A DNA stretch of 64,000 bases from Hyphomicrobium sp. D-2 (GCF_029872155.1 NZ_JARXLA010000008.1:312501-376500), one strand, 5' to 3'. Numbered from the stretch's first letter, positions 12,114-23,445 are shown. Program-made: numbers and translations. The notes: generated by a model from the letters alone, not told the origin.

Positions 12114-13139
12114 ATGCGCGCCCGTCTATTAACTTCTATCGCCATGATGGCCACCTCGGCCATGCTGACCTTCGCCAGCGCCGCTGAGAAAAAAGCCGCT
12201 GCCGCTCCCGGTCAGTGTGCCGGCACCGATATGCTTGCTGAAGCAGCGACGCAAAACCCTACGCTCTATCAGCGGGTCATGTCGCAGGCCGCCAACATCA
12301 AGAACGCCGATGGCCTGCTTTGGAAAGTTGAGAAGGAAGGTCGTCCCGCCTCATACCTTTTCGGCACCGTGCACCTGACCGACAAGCGCGTGAACGACCT
12401 TTCGCCAGAAGTGATGAAGGCGATCAAATCCTCCAGCCAAGTCGCGCTTGAGGTGTCCGATCTTTCCGAGACAGCAATCGCATCGGTGATCGCACAGTCC
12501 GCGCCGCTGGTGATGTATACTGACGGTCGCCGTCTCGACGGCCTCATCTCGCCAGAAGAATACGAAACGGTGAAGTCAGTCATGGGCCGGACCGGCCTGC
12601 CCGGTGATCTCGCGGCGATGTTCAAGCCGTGGATCGTGACCATGATCCTTTCGGTTTCCGACTGTGAACGCGAAAAGGTTCAGAAGGGCGAGCGCGTGCT
12701 CGACATGAGAATCGCCGAAATTGGCAAGAAGGCCGGTCTCGACGTGGTGGGGCTGGAAACGATCCCGGCCCAGATTGAATCGCTGGCATCGGTGCCGGAG
12801 CAGCAGCAGATCGACATGCTGCGCGCCAGCCTGAAATTCGCCGACCGCACCGACGACATGATGGAAACGCTGGTGCAGCTTTATCTCAAGCGCAAGATTG
12901 CAGCCGCCCTGCCGTTCCAGATCGCGATGGCGCGCGAAGCCGGCATCGGTGACGATGCGTTTGCTGGCTTCCAGCAGAAGCTCATCGTCGAGCGGAACCA
13001 GAAGATGCACGCAGTCGCCGAACCGCTGCTGGACAAGGGCGGGCTGTTCGTTGCCGTCGGCGCATTGCACCTTCCCGGTGACGACGGCTTCATCGAGATC
13101 CTGCGCCGCAATGGCTACACCGTCACCAAGGTCGAGTAG
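12114..13139 (+). CDS. TraB/GumN family protein with signal peptide
   Basis: A 341-residue exported protein of the TraB/PrgY/GumN (TIKI-like) family. A Sec signal (MRARLLTSIAMMATSAMLTF, cleavage near SAA) precedes the domain. The family marks are two GxxH motifs, FGTVHLTD near residue 80 and VAVGALHLPGDDGFIEIL near the C-terminus, which in TIKI proteins carry metal-dependent protease activity. Bacterial members are mostly uncharacterised. The start is placed at the ATG that begins the signal peptide; its ribosome site is poor. It stands alone after xerC. Confidence 0.85.
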   Translation: MRARLLTSIAMMATSAMLTFASAAEKKAAAAPGQCAGTDMLAEAATQNPTLYQRVMSQAANIKNADGLLWKVEKEGRPASYLFGTVHLTDKRVNDLSPEVMKAIKSSSQVALEVSDLSETAIASVIAQSAPLVMYTDGRRLDGLISPEEYETVKSVMGRTGLPGDLAAMFKPWIVTMILSVSDCEREKVQKGERVLDMRIAEIGKKAGLDVVGLETIPAQIESLASVPEQQQIDMLRASLKFADRTDDMMETLVQLYLKRKIAAALPFQIAMAREAGIGDDAFAGFQQKLIVERNQKMHAVAEPLLDKGGLFVAVGALHLPGDDGFIEILRRNGYTVTKVE

Positions 13140-13303
13140 CTCAAAGCAGCCCTGTACCCATTCGCTGGCGCTGCTTCGCGCTCGACTTCGGCGCCCCACC
13201 ACACCCGGGCCGCAAGTCCCCGGTTAGGGGACGCGTAATCGCGAACGACTCCTCGACCGGGCTTCAATGGCGTCTGACTGCTGCGCAGCGCACAGTTAGC
13301 AGA

Positions 13304-13669
13304 TCAGCCTCGGTTCAAGGGCGGTCTGTGCGTCTGCAGCAGATCGCCCTCAATCAATCGTCGGCCCCAATAACTGTCGGCCGACAGATTGACGTGCACC
13401 TCATTCATGCCCAGGCAGATCGCGTTTCGCCACTGCTCGTGATCCTGCATCCGCTCGACGAAATTTGCCGTTTCGCCGATAAAAAGCGGCGTGCGCTCTC
13501 CATCCGGCATCCTGCGGACGAACACATAATTGAAGTGGCCTGCCGCGAAAGTCGGCAGCGCCCGACAAGAAAACGCCCAGTGCAAATGAAGGGCCCCGCT
13601 TACTCCCGACCAGTACACAGCCGGAATGCGCTCAACATTCTTTTGCGGAGCAAAGCCTTGCAGTCCCAT
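13304..13669 (-). CDS. GIY-YIG-like single-domain protein
   Basis: A 121-residue protein with a GIY-YIG nuclease-like pattern: FNYVFVRR, then TPLFIGETANFVERMQDH as the YIG-type strand and helix, an Asn/His-containing strand MNEVHVNL, and a C-terminal RRLIEGDLLQTHRPPLN whose Glu and Asn match the metal-binding Glu and conserved Asn of the fold. The N-terminal 40 residues have no recognisable domain. It may be a nuclease or a catalytically altered relative. It stands alone between the TraB-like gene and the lpd operon end. Confidence 0.65.
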   Translation of the reverse strand: MGLQGFAPQKNVERIPAVYWSGVSGALHLHWAFSCRALPTFAAGHFNYVFVRRMPDGERTPLFIGETANFVERMQDHEQWRNAICLGMNEVHVNLSADSYWGRRLIEGDLLQTHRPPLNRG

Positions 13670-13745
13670 AAAACCCCCGTAACACTCAGATTACGGATAA
13701 CAGCCTAGCACATACAAGGAACATATCTAGAACAAAAATGGATGA

Positions 13746-15146
13746 TCACATGTGAATAGCGCGCTTTTCCACCGCCAGCGCTGCTTCCTTCACAGCTTCC
13801 GTCAGCGTCGGATGCGCATGGCAGGTGCGTGCCAGATCCTCAGCCGAGCCGCCGAACTCCATCAGCACCGCAGCTTCAGCAATGATCTCCGACGCGTTGG
13901 CCCCCACCATGTGCACACCCAGCACCCGATCCGTTGCCGCGTCCGCCAACACCTTCACGAAACCGTCGGTCTGCTTGTTAGCCTTCGCGCGACCGTTGGC
14001 GGTGAACGGGAACTTGCCAACGTTGTATGCGACGCCCTTGGCTTGCAGCTCCTCTTCGGACTTGCCGACGCTCGCCACCTCCGGTGAGGTGTACACCACG
14101 GCCGGGATGATGCCGTAGTTCACGTGGCCTGCCTGACCGGCGAGTAGTTCCGCCAGCGCGACACCTTCGTCCTCGGCCTTGTGCGCCAGCATTGGCCCCT
14201 TGATGACGTCGCCAATCGCGTAGATGCCGGGCACATTCGATTGATAATGCGCATCCACCTCGACACGGCCGCGCTTATCCAGCTGCACGCCCGCCTCACT
14301 CAGGCCCAGCCCACGCGTGTATGGCACGCGCCCGATCGCCACCAGCACGACATCGGCCGCCAGCGTGTCGACATCGCCGCCCGCAGCGGGCTCTATGCTC
14401 ACAGCCTGCGCCGCGCCGTTCTTCTTCACGCCGGTCACCTTGTGGCCCAGCTTGAACGCCATGCCCTGCTTTTCCAGAAGACGCTGGAGCTGCTTTGCCA
14501 CCTCCAGATCGTTCCCCGGCAGGATGCGATCCAGATATTCAACCACCGTCACTTCCGAGCCGAGCCGCCGCCAAACCGAGCCAAGCTCCAGCCCGATCAC
14601 GCCGGCGCCGATCACCACCATGCGCTTCGGTACCTTTTCCAGCGACAGCGCGCCGGTGGATGACACGATGGCTTTCTCGTCGATCTCGATGCCGGGCAGC
14701 TGCGCGACATCCGAACCGGTAGCGATGACAATCGACGTCGCGTCAACTTCCTGCTGCTCACCGTTGATGAACGTCACCTCGACCCGGCCGGGGCCGAGAA
14801 TGCGTCCCGTGCCGTGGAAGTGATCGATCTTGTTCTTGCGCATCAGATAGGCGACGCCTTCGGTGTTGCCCTTCACCGCGTCGTCCTTGAACGCCAGCAT
14901 CTGCGGCAGATTCAGCTTCGGCTTCACCTCGATGCCCATGTCCGCAAAGGCGTGTCCGGCTTCATCGTAGAGCTCCGAAGCATGCAGCAGCGCCTTCGAT
15001 GGAATGCAGCCGACATTGAGACACGTGCCGCCGAAGCGAGGGCGCTTCTCAACAATGGCCACTTTCATTCCAAGCTGGCTGGCGCGAATGGCGCACACGT
15101 AGCCGCCCGGCCCTGCTCCGATGACGATCAGATCATAGGTTGCCAC
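13746..15146 (-). CDS. lpdA: Dihydrolipoyl dehydrogenase (E3)
   Basis: FAD flavoprotein that reoxidises dihydrolipoamide for the 2-oxoglutarate dehydrogenase complex, passing electrons to NAD. It has 466 residues. The FAD motif VIGAGPGGYV is at the N-terminus, the redox disulfide in GGTCLNVGCIPSKALLH, the NAD-binding motif in VIGAGVIGLELGSVW, and the active-site His in CHAHPTLTEA. The start is a GTG (15144-15146) with GGAGAA 5 nt upstream; longer in-frame starts lack family similarity. It is the last gene of the suc cluster, 13 nt after a VOC-type gene. Confidence 0.96.
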   Translation of the reverse strand: MATYDLIVIGAGPGGYVCAIRASQLGMKVAIVEKRPRFGGTCLNVGCIPSKALLHASELYDEAGHAFADMGIEVKPKLNLPQMLAFKDDAVKGNTEGVAYLMRKNKIDHFHGTGRILGPGRVEVTFINGEQQEVDATSIVIATGSDVAQLPGIEIDEKAIVSSTGALSLEKVPKRMVVIGAGVIGLELGSVWRRLGSEVTVVEYLDRILPGNDLEVAKQLQRLLEKQGMAFKLGHKVTGVKKNGAAQAVSIEPAAGGDVDTLAADVVLVAIGRVPYTRGLGLSEAGVQLDKRGRVEVDAHYQSNVPGIYAIGDVIKGPMLAHKAEDEGVALAELLAGQAGHVNYGIIPAVVYTSPEVASVGKSEEELQAKGVAYNVGKFPFTANGRAKANKQTDGFVKVLADAATDRVLGVHMVGANASEIIAEAAVLMEFGGSAEDLARTCHAHPTLTEAVKEAALAVEKRAIHM

Positions 15147-15159
15147 GGCACTTCTCCGT

Positions 15160-15588
15160 TCAAGAACCAAGCGATAGCGGCGCGCTGAAAGCCCATACGT
15201 GTCCGAATGGGTCGCGCACCCGGGCATAGCGCATCACCCAGAAGGTGTCGGCTGGCGGCGCCGTAACGACAGCACCGGCAGCAACAGCACGCGCGACCGC
15301 GCCATCGACTTCCAGCGGTGATGAAAGATTGACCTGCACCGTCACGCAGCCCCTCGCTTCAGCAGCGCCGGGCGCAACATCCGAGATGAACTCGGGAAAA
15401 TGATCGGACAGCATGAAGTGGCCGCCGAACACCGACAACGCAGCGTGCTGCACACGCGCGCCATCTTCGGCCATTTCCCTGTAGGTGACGTTGGCACCGA
15501 AGGCCTTCTCGTAAAACGCCAGCGCCGCGCTGGCATTTGCCACCGTGAGATAAACTTCAATCGAAGAAATCGTGCCTTCCTCCGCCAT
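15160..15588 (-). CDS. VOC superfamily protein (PhnB/glyoxalase-like)
   Basis: A 142-residue single-module vicinal-oxygen-chelate protein. It has ISSIEVYLTVANASAALAFY at the N-terminus, FGGHFMLSDHFPEF in the middle and RDPFGHVWAF at the end, as in PhnB-like bleomycin-resistance-fold proteins. The ATG at 15586-15588 is favoured by a GGAG 8 to 9 nt upstream; a GTG five codons earlier is possible. It lies between sucB (48 nt) and lpd (13 nt), on the same strand and so probably on the same transcript. Its substrate is unknown. Confidence 0.8.
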   Translation of the reverse strand: MAEEGTISSIEVYLTVANASAALAFYEKAFGANVTYREMAEDGARVQHAALSVFGGHFMLSDHFPEFISDVAPGAAEARGCVTVQVNLSSPLEVDGAVARAVAAGAVVTAPPADTFWVMRYARVRDPFGHVWAFSAPLSLGS

Positions 15589-15636
15589 GCCGGGAGCTCC
15601 CACGACTCCAAAGCCGTTCCGTTGCCGAAATAGCTT

Positions 15637-16959
15637 CTAAAGCTCCAACAGAAAACGCTGCGGATCTTCCAGGCACTCTTTGACACGAACAAGGAAAGCC
15701 ACGGCCTCTTTGCCGTCAACAATGCGGTGATCGTAGCTTAGCGCCAGATACATCATCGGCCGCGCCACAATCTGGCCATCGCGCACCACCGCGCGCTCCT
15801 CGATGCGGTGCATTCCAAGGATGCCCGACTGCGGCGCGTTGAGGATCGGCGTCGACATCATCGAGCCATAAACGCCGCCGTTGGTGATGGTGAAAGTGCC
15901 GCCCTGCATCTCATCGATGGAGAGCTTGCCGTCGCGGGCGCGCTTGCCGAAATCGGAAATCTGCGCCTCGATCTCAGCGAAGCTCATGCGATCTGCTTCA
16001 CGCACCACCGGCACCACAAGCCCGCGGTCGGTGCCGACCGCAACGCCGATGTGATAATAGTTTTTGTAGATGATCTCATCGCCGTCGATTTCGGCGTTGA
16101 CGGCCGGAATTTCCTTCAGCGCCTGCAAACACGCCTTCACGAAGAAGCCCATGAAGCCCAGCTTCACACCGTGGCGCTTCTCGAACAGATCCTTGTAGCG
16201 CGCGCGCAGCTCCATTACCGCGCCCATATCGACATCGTTGAATGTCGTGAGCATTGCTGCGGTGTTCTGCGCATCCTTGAGCCGCTGCGCGATGGTCTGG
16301 CGCAGACGCGTCATCCGCACGCGTTCCTCGCGCGCCGCATCGTTGGGCGTAGATGGAATACGCAGGTTCTGCGCTGGCACCGGCATCGGCGCAAATGCAC
16401 GCGAGGGCGCCAGTCCGGGGCTGGATTGAAGCGCGGGGGCGGCGGCGGCCGATGAAGTAGCGGCAGGCACCTCGGCGGCCGCGGATGCAGCCTTCACCGC
16501 GTCTTCCTTCAGCACCTGTCCGCGCTTGCCGCTGCCCGCGACGTCAGCAGTGTCGATACCAGCTTCAGCCAGATGCTTGCGTGCCGCGGGGCTTGGCGGC
16601 ACCGCACCCTCGGATGACCTGCGGGGCTCAGCGCCACCATTTGACGCCGCTGCAGCCGGAGCAGGCTTGTCCTTTTTCTCTTTCTTGGGCTCGCTCTTTG
16701 TTTCGGCGGCCGACGCGCCCGCGCCTTCGCCGATCAGGCCGAGCAGCGCACCAACCGCAACGGTCTCGCCTTCCTTCGCGGCGTGATCGCCCAGCACACC
16801 GGCCGTCGGCGCTGGCACCTCAACCGTTACCTTGTCGGTCTCAAGCTCAACCAGCGGCTCATCAACTTTCACCGCGTCGCCCGGCTTCTTGAACCACTTG
16901 CCGACGATAGCCTCGGTTACGCTCTCGCCCAGAGCCGGAACCCGAATTTCCGTTGCCAT
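15637..16959 (-). CDS. sucB: 2-oxoglutarate dehydrogenase E2, dihydrolipoyl succinyltransferase
   Basis: Core of the 2-oxoglutarate dehydrogenase complex, moving succinyl from lipoamide to CoA. It has 440 residues: a lipoyl domain at 1-77 with the lipoyl-lysine in [11 protein letters not shown], a long Ala/Pro/Lys-rich linker, an E1/E3-binding domain near 120-155 ([13 protein letters not shown]) and a catalytic domain from about 210 ending in [13 protein letters not shown] with the active His and Asp. It is 104 nt downstream of sucA. Confidence 0.97.
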   Translation of the reverse strand: MATEIRVPALGESVTEAIVGKWFKKPGDAVKVDEPLVELETDKVTVEVPAPTAGVLGDHAAKEGETVAVGALLGLIGEGAGASAAETKSEPKKEKKDKPAPAAAASNGGAEPRRSSEGAVPPSPAARKHLAEAGIDTADVAGSGKRGQVLKEDAVKAASAAAEVPAATSSAAAAPALQSSPGLAPSRAFAPMPVPAQNLRIPSTPNDAAREERVRMTRLRQTIAQRLKDAQNTAAMLTTFNDVDMGAVMELRARYKDLFEKRHGVKLGFMGFFVKACLQALKEIPAVNAEIDGDEIIYKNYYHIGVAVGTDRGLVVPVVREADRMSFAEIEAQISDFGKRARDGKLSIDEMQGGTFTITNGGVYGSMMSTPILNAPQSGILGMHRIEERAVVRDGQIVARPMMYLALSYDHRIVDGKEAVAFLVRVKECLEDPQRFLLEL

Positions 16960-17063
16960 CGTCCCTCTCGCTTAATTCCGGGCGCCGCGCCCGATGTGAT
17001 TTCTTTGCTCAGAATAAACGCATCGGCAGGCTAGACGCGATCCATCATTAGAATAACGGACGC

Positions 17064-20033
17064 TCAGCTTGCGCCGCCCGTCAATGCCGCCTGCACCAGT
17101 GTCTTCTGTTCGTTGAGGTGCTTGGAAAGCTGTCCCGTCGCCGTCGATGCCGACGCTGGACGCCCCGCATAGCTCGGGCGACGATGCTGCGCCTCGATCC
17201 GCTCCAGCACCCATTCGATGTTCGGCTCGATGAAGCTCCACGCGCCCATGTTGCGCGGCTCTTCCTGGCACCACACAAACTCCGCGTTCGGGAAGCGGCC
17301 AAGCTCATTCATCAGTGCGCGCGCCGGGAACGGATAAAGCTGCTCCACCCGCAGCAGATAGACATCATCTATGCCCTGCGCCTCACGCGCATCGTAAAGG
17401 TCGTAATAGACTTTGCCCGTGCTCATCACCACGCGCCGGATCTTGTTGTCCGGCACCAGCTTGATCTTCGCATCATGCGCGCGCTGCGCGTCGTCCCACA
17501 GCAGACGATGGAAGCTCGTGCCCGGCCCCATCTCGTCGAGGTTCGACACCACGCGCTTGTGGCGCAGCAGCGATTTCGGCGTCATCAGGATCAGCGGCTT
17601 GCGGAACTTGCGCTTCATCTGCCGGCGCAGAATATGGAAGTAGTTTGCAGGCGTCGTGACGTTAGCCACCTGCCAGTTGTCTTCGGCGCAAAGTTGCAGA
17701 TAGCGCTCCAGCCGCGCGGAAGAATGCTCCGGGCCCTGACCTTCATAGCCATGCGGCAGCAGAGACACGAGGCCGGACATACGCAGCCACTTGCGCTCGG
17801 CCGACGATATGAACTGATCGAACACCACCTGCGCGCCGTTGGCGAAGTCGCCGAACTGCGCTTCCCACATCACCAGCGCGTTCGGCTCGGCCAGCGAATA
17901 GCCGTACTCGAAGCCAAGCACCGCTTCTTCGGAAAGCATCGAGTTGATGACTTCAAACCTGGCCTGATCGTTCGCCACATGCTTCAGCGGCGTCCAGCGG
18001 CGCTCGGTGTCCTGATCGATCAGCACCGAATGGCGTTGCGAGAACGTGCCGCGCTCTGAATCCTGCCCCGAAAGGCGCACCGGGAAGCCCTCATTCAGCA
18101 ACGAACCGAATGCCAGGTGCTCCGCCATCGCCCAATCGATGCCGGTGCCGCTGTCGACCATCTCGCGGCGCCGATCCAGCAGACGGCGCACCACCTTGTG
18201 GGCGTTGAAATCGGGCGGGATCGAGGTGATGCGTCGGCCGATGATGCGCAGACGCTCCAGATCAACGCCGGTTTCACCGCGCCGCTCATCGTCACCCGCA
18301 ACGCCCATGCCCGACCAGCGACCATCCAGCCAGTCTGCCTTGTTCGGCAGAAAGCCGTCAGCGGTTGCGAACTCTTCCTCCAGATGCGCGCGGAATGCAG
18401 CCTGCATCTGCTGGCTTTCCTCGCGCGGAACAACGCCTTCCTCGTCCAGCTTCTTGGCGTAGATTTCCGTGACGGTCGGATGTCCCTTGATCGCCTTGTA
18501 CATCAACGGCTGCGTGAACATCGGCTCGTCGGCCTCGTTGTGGCCGTAGCGCCGATAGCAGAACATGTCGATGACAACCGGCTTCTGGAACTTCTGCCGG
18601 AACTCGGTCGCGATCTTGGCGACGTGCACCACCGCTTCAGGATCATCACCGTTCACGTGAAAGATCGGCGCTTCGATGATCTTCGCCACGTCCGAGCAAT
18701 AGGGCGACGACCGCGAATGGCGCGGATTGGTGGTGAAACCGATCTGATTGTTGATGATGAAATGGATCGAGCCGCCGGTGCGATGGCCCTTCAGCCCGGA
18801 TAGTCCGAAGCACTCAGCCACAACGCCCTGCCCGGCGAACGCCGCGTCACCATGGATGAGCAACGGCATCACCGGCGTGCGTTCGCCGGTCTTGCAGCCG
18901 CGCTGATCCTGCTTGGCGCGCACCTTGCCCAGCACCACCGGATCGACGATCTCAAGGTGCGAGGGGTTGGCGGTAAGCGAAAGATGCACGTCGTTGCCGT
19001 CGAACGAGCGATCCGACGAGGCGCCGAGATGGTATTTCACGTCGCCCGAGCCTTCCACATCGTCCGGCTTGAACGAACCGCCCTTGAACTCATGGAAAAT
19101 GGCGCGGTGCGGCTTGCCCATCACGTTGCCAAGCACATTCAGCCGGCCGCGATGGGCCATGCCGATGATGATTTCCTTCACCCCGAGCTGGCCGCCGCGT
19201 TTGATGATCTGCTCCAGCGCGGGCGCTATCGCCTCGCCGCCGTCGATGCCAAAGCGCTTGGTGCCGGTGTATTTCACCTCGCAGAATTTCTCGAAGGTCT
19301 CGGCCTCGATCAGCTTGTTGAGGATGGCCCGCTTGCCCTCCGGCGTGAAGCGGATGTCCTTCTCATCGCCCTCGATACGGTTCTGGATCCACGCCCGCTG
19401 TGTCGGGCTGGTGATGTGCATGTACTGCACGCCGATGTGCCGGCAGTAGGTGCGGCGCAGAATGCGCAGGATCTGGCGCATCGTTGCCGTCTCAAGGCCA
19501 AGCACGCGATCGATGAAGATCGGCCGGTCGAGATCGGCGTCTGTGAAGCCGTAGGTTTCCGGCTTGAGGTCGCGATGCACCTTGCGGTCGGCAAGCCCCA
19601 GCGGATCGAGGTCGGCGGCCAGATGGCCCATCACGCGGTAAGCGCGGATCAGCTGCAGGGCGCGGATGGAATCCTGCGTCGCCCGCAACGAAGCTGCCGG
19701 AGACATCTCAAAGCCCATCTGATGGGCCTTGGCCTGAATACCGTTGCGGATGGAGCGTTCGGTCGCCTCGTACTCGCCGGCTAACGCACTGACGAGTTCA
19801 TCGCTGCCGTTTTCCAGCAGCTCCGGCGCTGGCAGCCCCCACGACGGACCACGCTCGGCCTCGCGGGCGCCGGCGTGCTCTTCCTTGAGGCTGTCGAAAA
19901 AGTGCCGCCACTCATCACTTACCGAGCCGGGATTACGCTCGTACTCGGCCTGCATCTCCTCCACATAGGCCGCGTTTGCGCCGCCGAGGAAGGATGTCCG
20001 CAGAAAAGCTTCATTGAGTGGATTGCGCGCCAT
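17064..20033 (-). CDS. sucA: 2-oxoglutarate dehydrogenase E1
   Basis: Thiamine-diphosphate enzyme that decarboxylates 2-oxoglutarate in the TCA cycle. It has 989 residues, normal length. The N-terminal E2-binding stretch is followed by GMAHRGRLNVLGNVMGKPH, SIHFIINNQIGFTTNP, the cofactor-binding HVNGDDPEAVVHV, and YRRYGHNEADEP. The C-terminal transketolase-like region includes LPHGYEGQGPEHSSARLERY. It is followed by sucB, and a possible promoter lies between sucD and this gene. Confidence 0.97.
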   Translation of the reverse strand: MARNPLNEAFLRTSFLGGANAAYVEEMQAEYERNPGSVSDEWRHFFDSLKEEHAGAREAERGPSWGLPAPELLENGSDELVSALAGEYEATERSIRNGIQAKAHQMGFEMSPAASLRATQDSIRALQLIRAYRVMGHLAADLDPLGLADRKVHRDLKPETYGFTDADLDRPIFIDRVLGLETATMRQILRILRRTYCRHIGVQYMHITSPTQRAWIQNRIEGDEKDIRFTPEGKRAILNKLIEAETFEKFCEVKYTGTKRFGIDGGEAIAPALEQIIKRGGQLGVKEIIIGMAHRGRLNVLGNVMGKPHRAIFHEFKGGSFKPDDVEGSGDVKYHLGASSDRSFDGNDVHLSLTANPSHLEIVDPVVLGKVRAKQDQRGCKTGERTPVMPLLIHGDAAFAGQGVVAECFGLSGLKGHRTGGSIHFIINNQIGFTTNPRHSRSSPYCSDVAKIIEAPIFHVNGDDPEAVVHVAKIATEFRQKFQKPVVIDMFCYRRYGHNEADEPMFTQPLMYKAIKGHPTVTEIYAKKLDEEGVVPREESQQMQAAFRAHLEEEFATADGFLPNKADWLDGRWSGMGVAGDDERRGETGVDLERLRIIGRRITSIPPDFNAHKVVRRLLDRRREMVDSGTGIDWAMAEHLAFGSLLNEGFPVRLSGQDSERGTFSQRHSVLIDQDTERRWTPLKHVANDQARFEVINSMLSEEAVLGFEYGYSLAEPNALVMWEAQFGDFANGAQVVFDQFISSAERKWLRMSGLVSLLPHGYEGQGPEHSSARLERYLQLCAEDNWQVANVTTPANYFHILRRQMKRKFRKPLILMTPKSLLRHKRVVSNLDEMGPGTSFHRLLWDDAQRAHDAKIKLVPDNKIRRVVMSTGKVYYDLYDAREAQGIDDVYLLRVEQLYPFPARALMNELGRFPNAEFVWCQEEPRNMGAWSFIEPNIEWVLERIEAQHRRPSYAGRPASASTATGQLSKHLNEQKTLVQAALTGGAS

Positions 20034-20104
20034 TTGCTGCTCTCAACAACTGTCGATGCAGCATAGGTTGGCGCGCAATGCCAAATTCAAGGTTATTGGC
20101 GCCG

Positions 20105-20134
20105 GCTGCACTGACAAATTATATGCAGTGCAGC
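20105..20134 (-). promoter_or_regulatory. Candidate sucA promoter -10 framed by an inverted repeat
   Basis: On the minus strand a consensus TATAAT (complement of 20118-20123) lies about 85 nt before the sucA ATG. It sits in the loop of a perfect 9-bp inverted repeat, GCTGCACTG (20105-20113) with CAGTGCAGC (20126-20134). The -35 region at normal spacing is a poor match. The repeat has no U-run, so it is not an intrinsic terminator; it could be an operator or a processing hairpin. Confidence 0.4.
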
Positions 20135-20165
20135 ATACGCCAATTCTAGAGGCTTTCCAGCTCGA

Positions 20166-21065
20166 TCAACCTTTGATCGCGCCAAGAAGCGTCGTACCAA
20201 GGGCGGATGGACTCGGCGCAATCGCTATGCCTGCCGAGCGCATTGCTTCGAACTTGTCTTCAGCCTTGCCCTTGCCACCCGAGATGATGGCGCCAGCGTG
20301 GCCCATGCGGCGTCCCGGAGGTGCGGTCGAACCGGCGATGAAGCCAGCCATCGGCTTGGAACGGCCCTTCTTGGCTTCCGACTTGATGAACTCAGCGGCT
20401 TCTTCTTCAGCCGAGCCACCGATCTCGCCGATCATGATGATCGAGTCCGTATCGGGATCGCCGAGGAACAGCTCCAGCACCTCGATAAACTCAAGGCCCT
20501 TCACCGGATCGCCGCCGATGCCAACAGCCGTGGACTGGCCGAGATCAACGTCGGACGTCTGCTTCACCGCCTCATAGGTCAGCGTGCCGGAACGCGACAC
20601 GATGCCAACGCGGCCAGGCTTGAAGATGTTGCCCGGCATGATGCCGATCTTGCACTGGTTCGGCGTCAGGATGCCGGGGCAGTTCGGACCCAGCAGGCGC
20701 GAGCCCGAACCCGTCAGCGCGCGCTTCACCTTCACCATGTCCAGCACCGGAATACCCTCGGTGATGGCGACGATGAACGGGAAGCCGGCATCAATGGCTT
20801 CAAGGATGGCGTCGGCCGCGAACGGCGGCGGCACATATATAGATGTCGCGTCGGCGCCGGTGACCGCGCGTGCCTCGGCCGCCGAGTTGAACATCGGCAC
20901 ATCGGCCAGCTCTGCGTCGGGATGCTGCGTGCCGCCCTTACCGGGCGTTACGCCGCCAACGATCTGCGTGCCGTAGGCTTTCGCCTGCTTGGTGTGGAAC
21001 GTGCCCTGGGCACCGGTGATGCCCTGACAGATGACTTTGGTGTTTTTGTCTACAAGAATTGCCAT
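20166..21065 (-). CDS. sucD: Succinyl-CoA synthetase alpha subunit
   Basis: Binds CoA and carries the phosphohistidine in substrate-level phosphorylation from succinyl-CoA. It has 299 residues. The N-terminus [20 protein letters not shown] is the CoA-binding Rossmann start, [20 protein letters not shown] is the family core, and [15 protein letters not shown] contains the phosphorylated His. It follows sucC by about 150 nt and precedes sucA by about 130 nt. Confidence 0.97.
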   Translation of the reverse strand: MAILVDKNTKVICQGITGAQGTFHTKQAKAYGTQIVGGVTPGKGGTQHPDAELADVPMFNSAAEARAVTGADATSIYVPPPFAADAILEAIDAGFPFIVAITEGIPVLDMVKVKRALTGSGSRLLGPNCPGILTPNQCKIGIMPGNIFKPGRVGIVSRSGTLTYEAVKQTSDVDLGQSTAVGIGGDPVKGLEFIEVLELFLGDPDTDSIIMIGEIGGSAEEEAAEFIKSEAKKGRSKPMAGFIAGSTAPPGRRMGHAGAIISGGKGKAEDKFEAMRSAGIAIAPSPSALGTTLLGAIKG

Positions 21066-21216
21066 GTCGTCGTCGCCTGTTGCGACCGAGCTCTACTGCG
21101 CTCTGCCGCCCTGTTTAAGGCCCATATTCTCTCTGCTTTGAGACAGACTTATCTGGGCGATTTGCTCAATCGAACTGAGGCGCGGATGACCCGCGCCACG
21201 GCTCAACCGTTCGATT

Positions 21217-22416
21217 TCAAGAGGCTTCCTTGACCGCAGCGGTGATCTTCTCCGCAGCGTCGCCCAGGTTGTCAGCAGGGGTGATCTTGAGGCCGCTCTC
21301 GGCCAGGATCTTCTTGCCCAGCTCAACGTTGGTGCCCTCAAGGCGCACAACGAGCGGCACGGTGATCTCCATCTCGCGGGCAGCCGCAACGACGCCTTCC
21401 GCGATGATATCGCAGCGCATGATGCCGCCGAAGATGTTGACCAGGATGCCCTTCACGGACGGGTCCGAAAGGATGATCTTGAATGCGGCCTGCACCTTTT
21501 CCTTGGAGGCGCCGCCACCGACGTCGAGGAAGTTAGCGGGCTCCTCGCCGCACAGCTTGATGATGTCCATCGTCGCCATGGCGAGACCGGCACCATTGAC
21601 CATGCAGCCGATCGAGCCGTCGAGCTTCACGTAGGAGAGGTCATACTTCGAAGCCTCGACCTCGGCCGGATCTTCTTCCGCCAGGTCGCGCATTTCCAGA
21701 ACGTCAGGATGACGGTAGAGCGCGTTGGAATCGAAGCTGAACTTGGCGTCGAGGCATGAAAGCTCGCCACCCTTGGTGACGATCAGCGGGTTGATCTCCA
21801 GCATGCTCATGTCCTTGGCGAGCACAAGCTTGTAGAGATCGCCGATCAGCTTCACGCACTGGCCAACCTGCTTGCCTTCAAGGCCAAGCGCGAAGGCGAT
21901 GCGGCGGCCGTGGAATGGCTGATAGCCGCTGGCCGGATCGATCGACACCGAGATGATCTTCTCGGGCGTATCGTGCGCGACCTGCTCGATGTCCATGCCG
22001 CCGGCGGAGCTGGCGATGAACGCGATGCGCGAGGTGGCGCGATCAACCAGCGCCGAGAGATAAAGCTCGCGGTCGATTTCAACGCCTTCCGTCACGTAAA
22101 CGCGGTTGACGACGCGGCCGTCAGCGCCGGTCTGCTCGGTCACCAGCGTGGCGCCCAGCATCTGCTCGGCGGCCTGCTCGATTTCCTCACGCGACTTGGC
22201 GATGCGTACACCGCCCTTTTCGCCAGCCGAAGCTTCCTTGAAGCGGCCTTTGCCGCGTCCACCGGCGTGGATCTGTGCCTTGATGACGTAAACCGGACCG
22301 GGAAGGCGCTGCACTGCCTCGCCTGCCTCTTTCACGTTGAAGGCAGCGAAGCCTTTGGGTGCCGGAATGCCAAACTGCTCCAGCAGTTCTTTGGCCTGAT
22401 GCTCATGAATGTTCAT
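21217..22416 (-). CDS. sucC: Succinyl-CoA synthetase beta subunit (ADP-forming)
   Basis: ATP-grasp subunit of succinyl-CoA synthetase. It has 399 residues: [20 protein letters not shown] at the N-terminus, the grasp segment [17 protein letters not shown], the metal-binding MLEINPLIV, and the C-terminal ligase domain with [13 protein letters not shown] and [16 protein letters not shown]. It is co-directional with mdh 45 nt upstream and sucD downstream. Confidence 0.97.
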   Translation of the reverse strand: MNIHEHQAKELLEQFGIPAPKGFAAFNVKEAGEAVQRLPGPVYVIKAQIHAGGRGKGRFKEASAGEKGGVRIAKSREEIEQAAEQMLGATLVTEQTGADGRVVNRVYVTEGVEIDRELYLSALVDRATSRIAFIASSAGGMDIEQVAHDTPEKIISVSIDPASGYQPFHGRRIAFALGLEGKQVGQCVKLIGDLYKLVLAKDMSMLEINPLIVTKGGELSCLDAKFSFDSNALYRHPDVLEMRDLAEEDPAEVEASKYDLSYVKLDGSIGCMVNGAGLAMATMDIIKLCGEEPANFLDVGGGASKEKVQAAFKIILSDPSVKGILVNIFGGIMRCDIIAEGVVAAAREMEITVPLVVRLEGTNVELGKKILAESGLKITPADNLGDAAEKITAAVKEAS

Positions 22417-22461
22417 TCGATAGTCCTGCGTCGCGTTAGAATAATAAAGCCTGCTTGGAGC

Positions 22462-23445
<984 letters not shown>

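Noticed and set aside
18852-19784. Long plus-strand open frame inside sucA
   Set aside because: Shadow of the 989-residue E1 gene; composition is His/Arg/Ala-rich as expected of antisense frames in GC-rich DNA.
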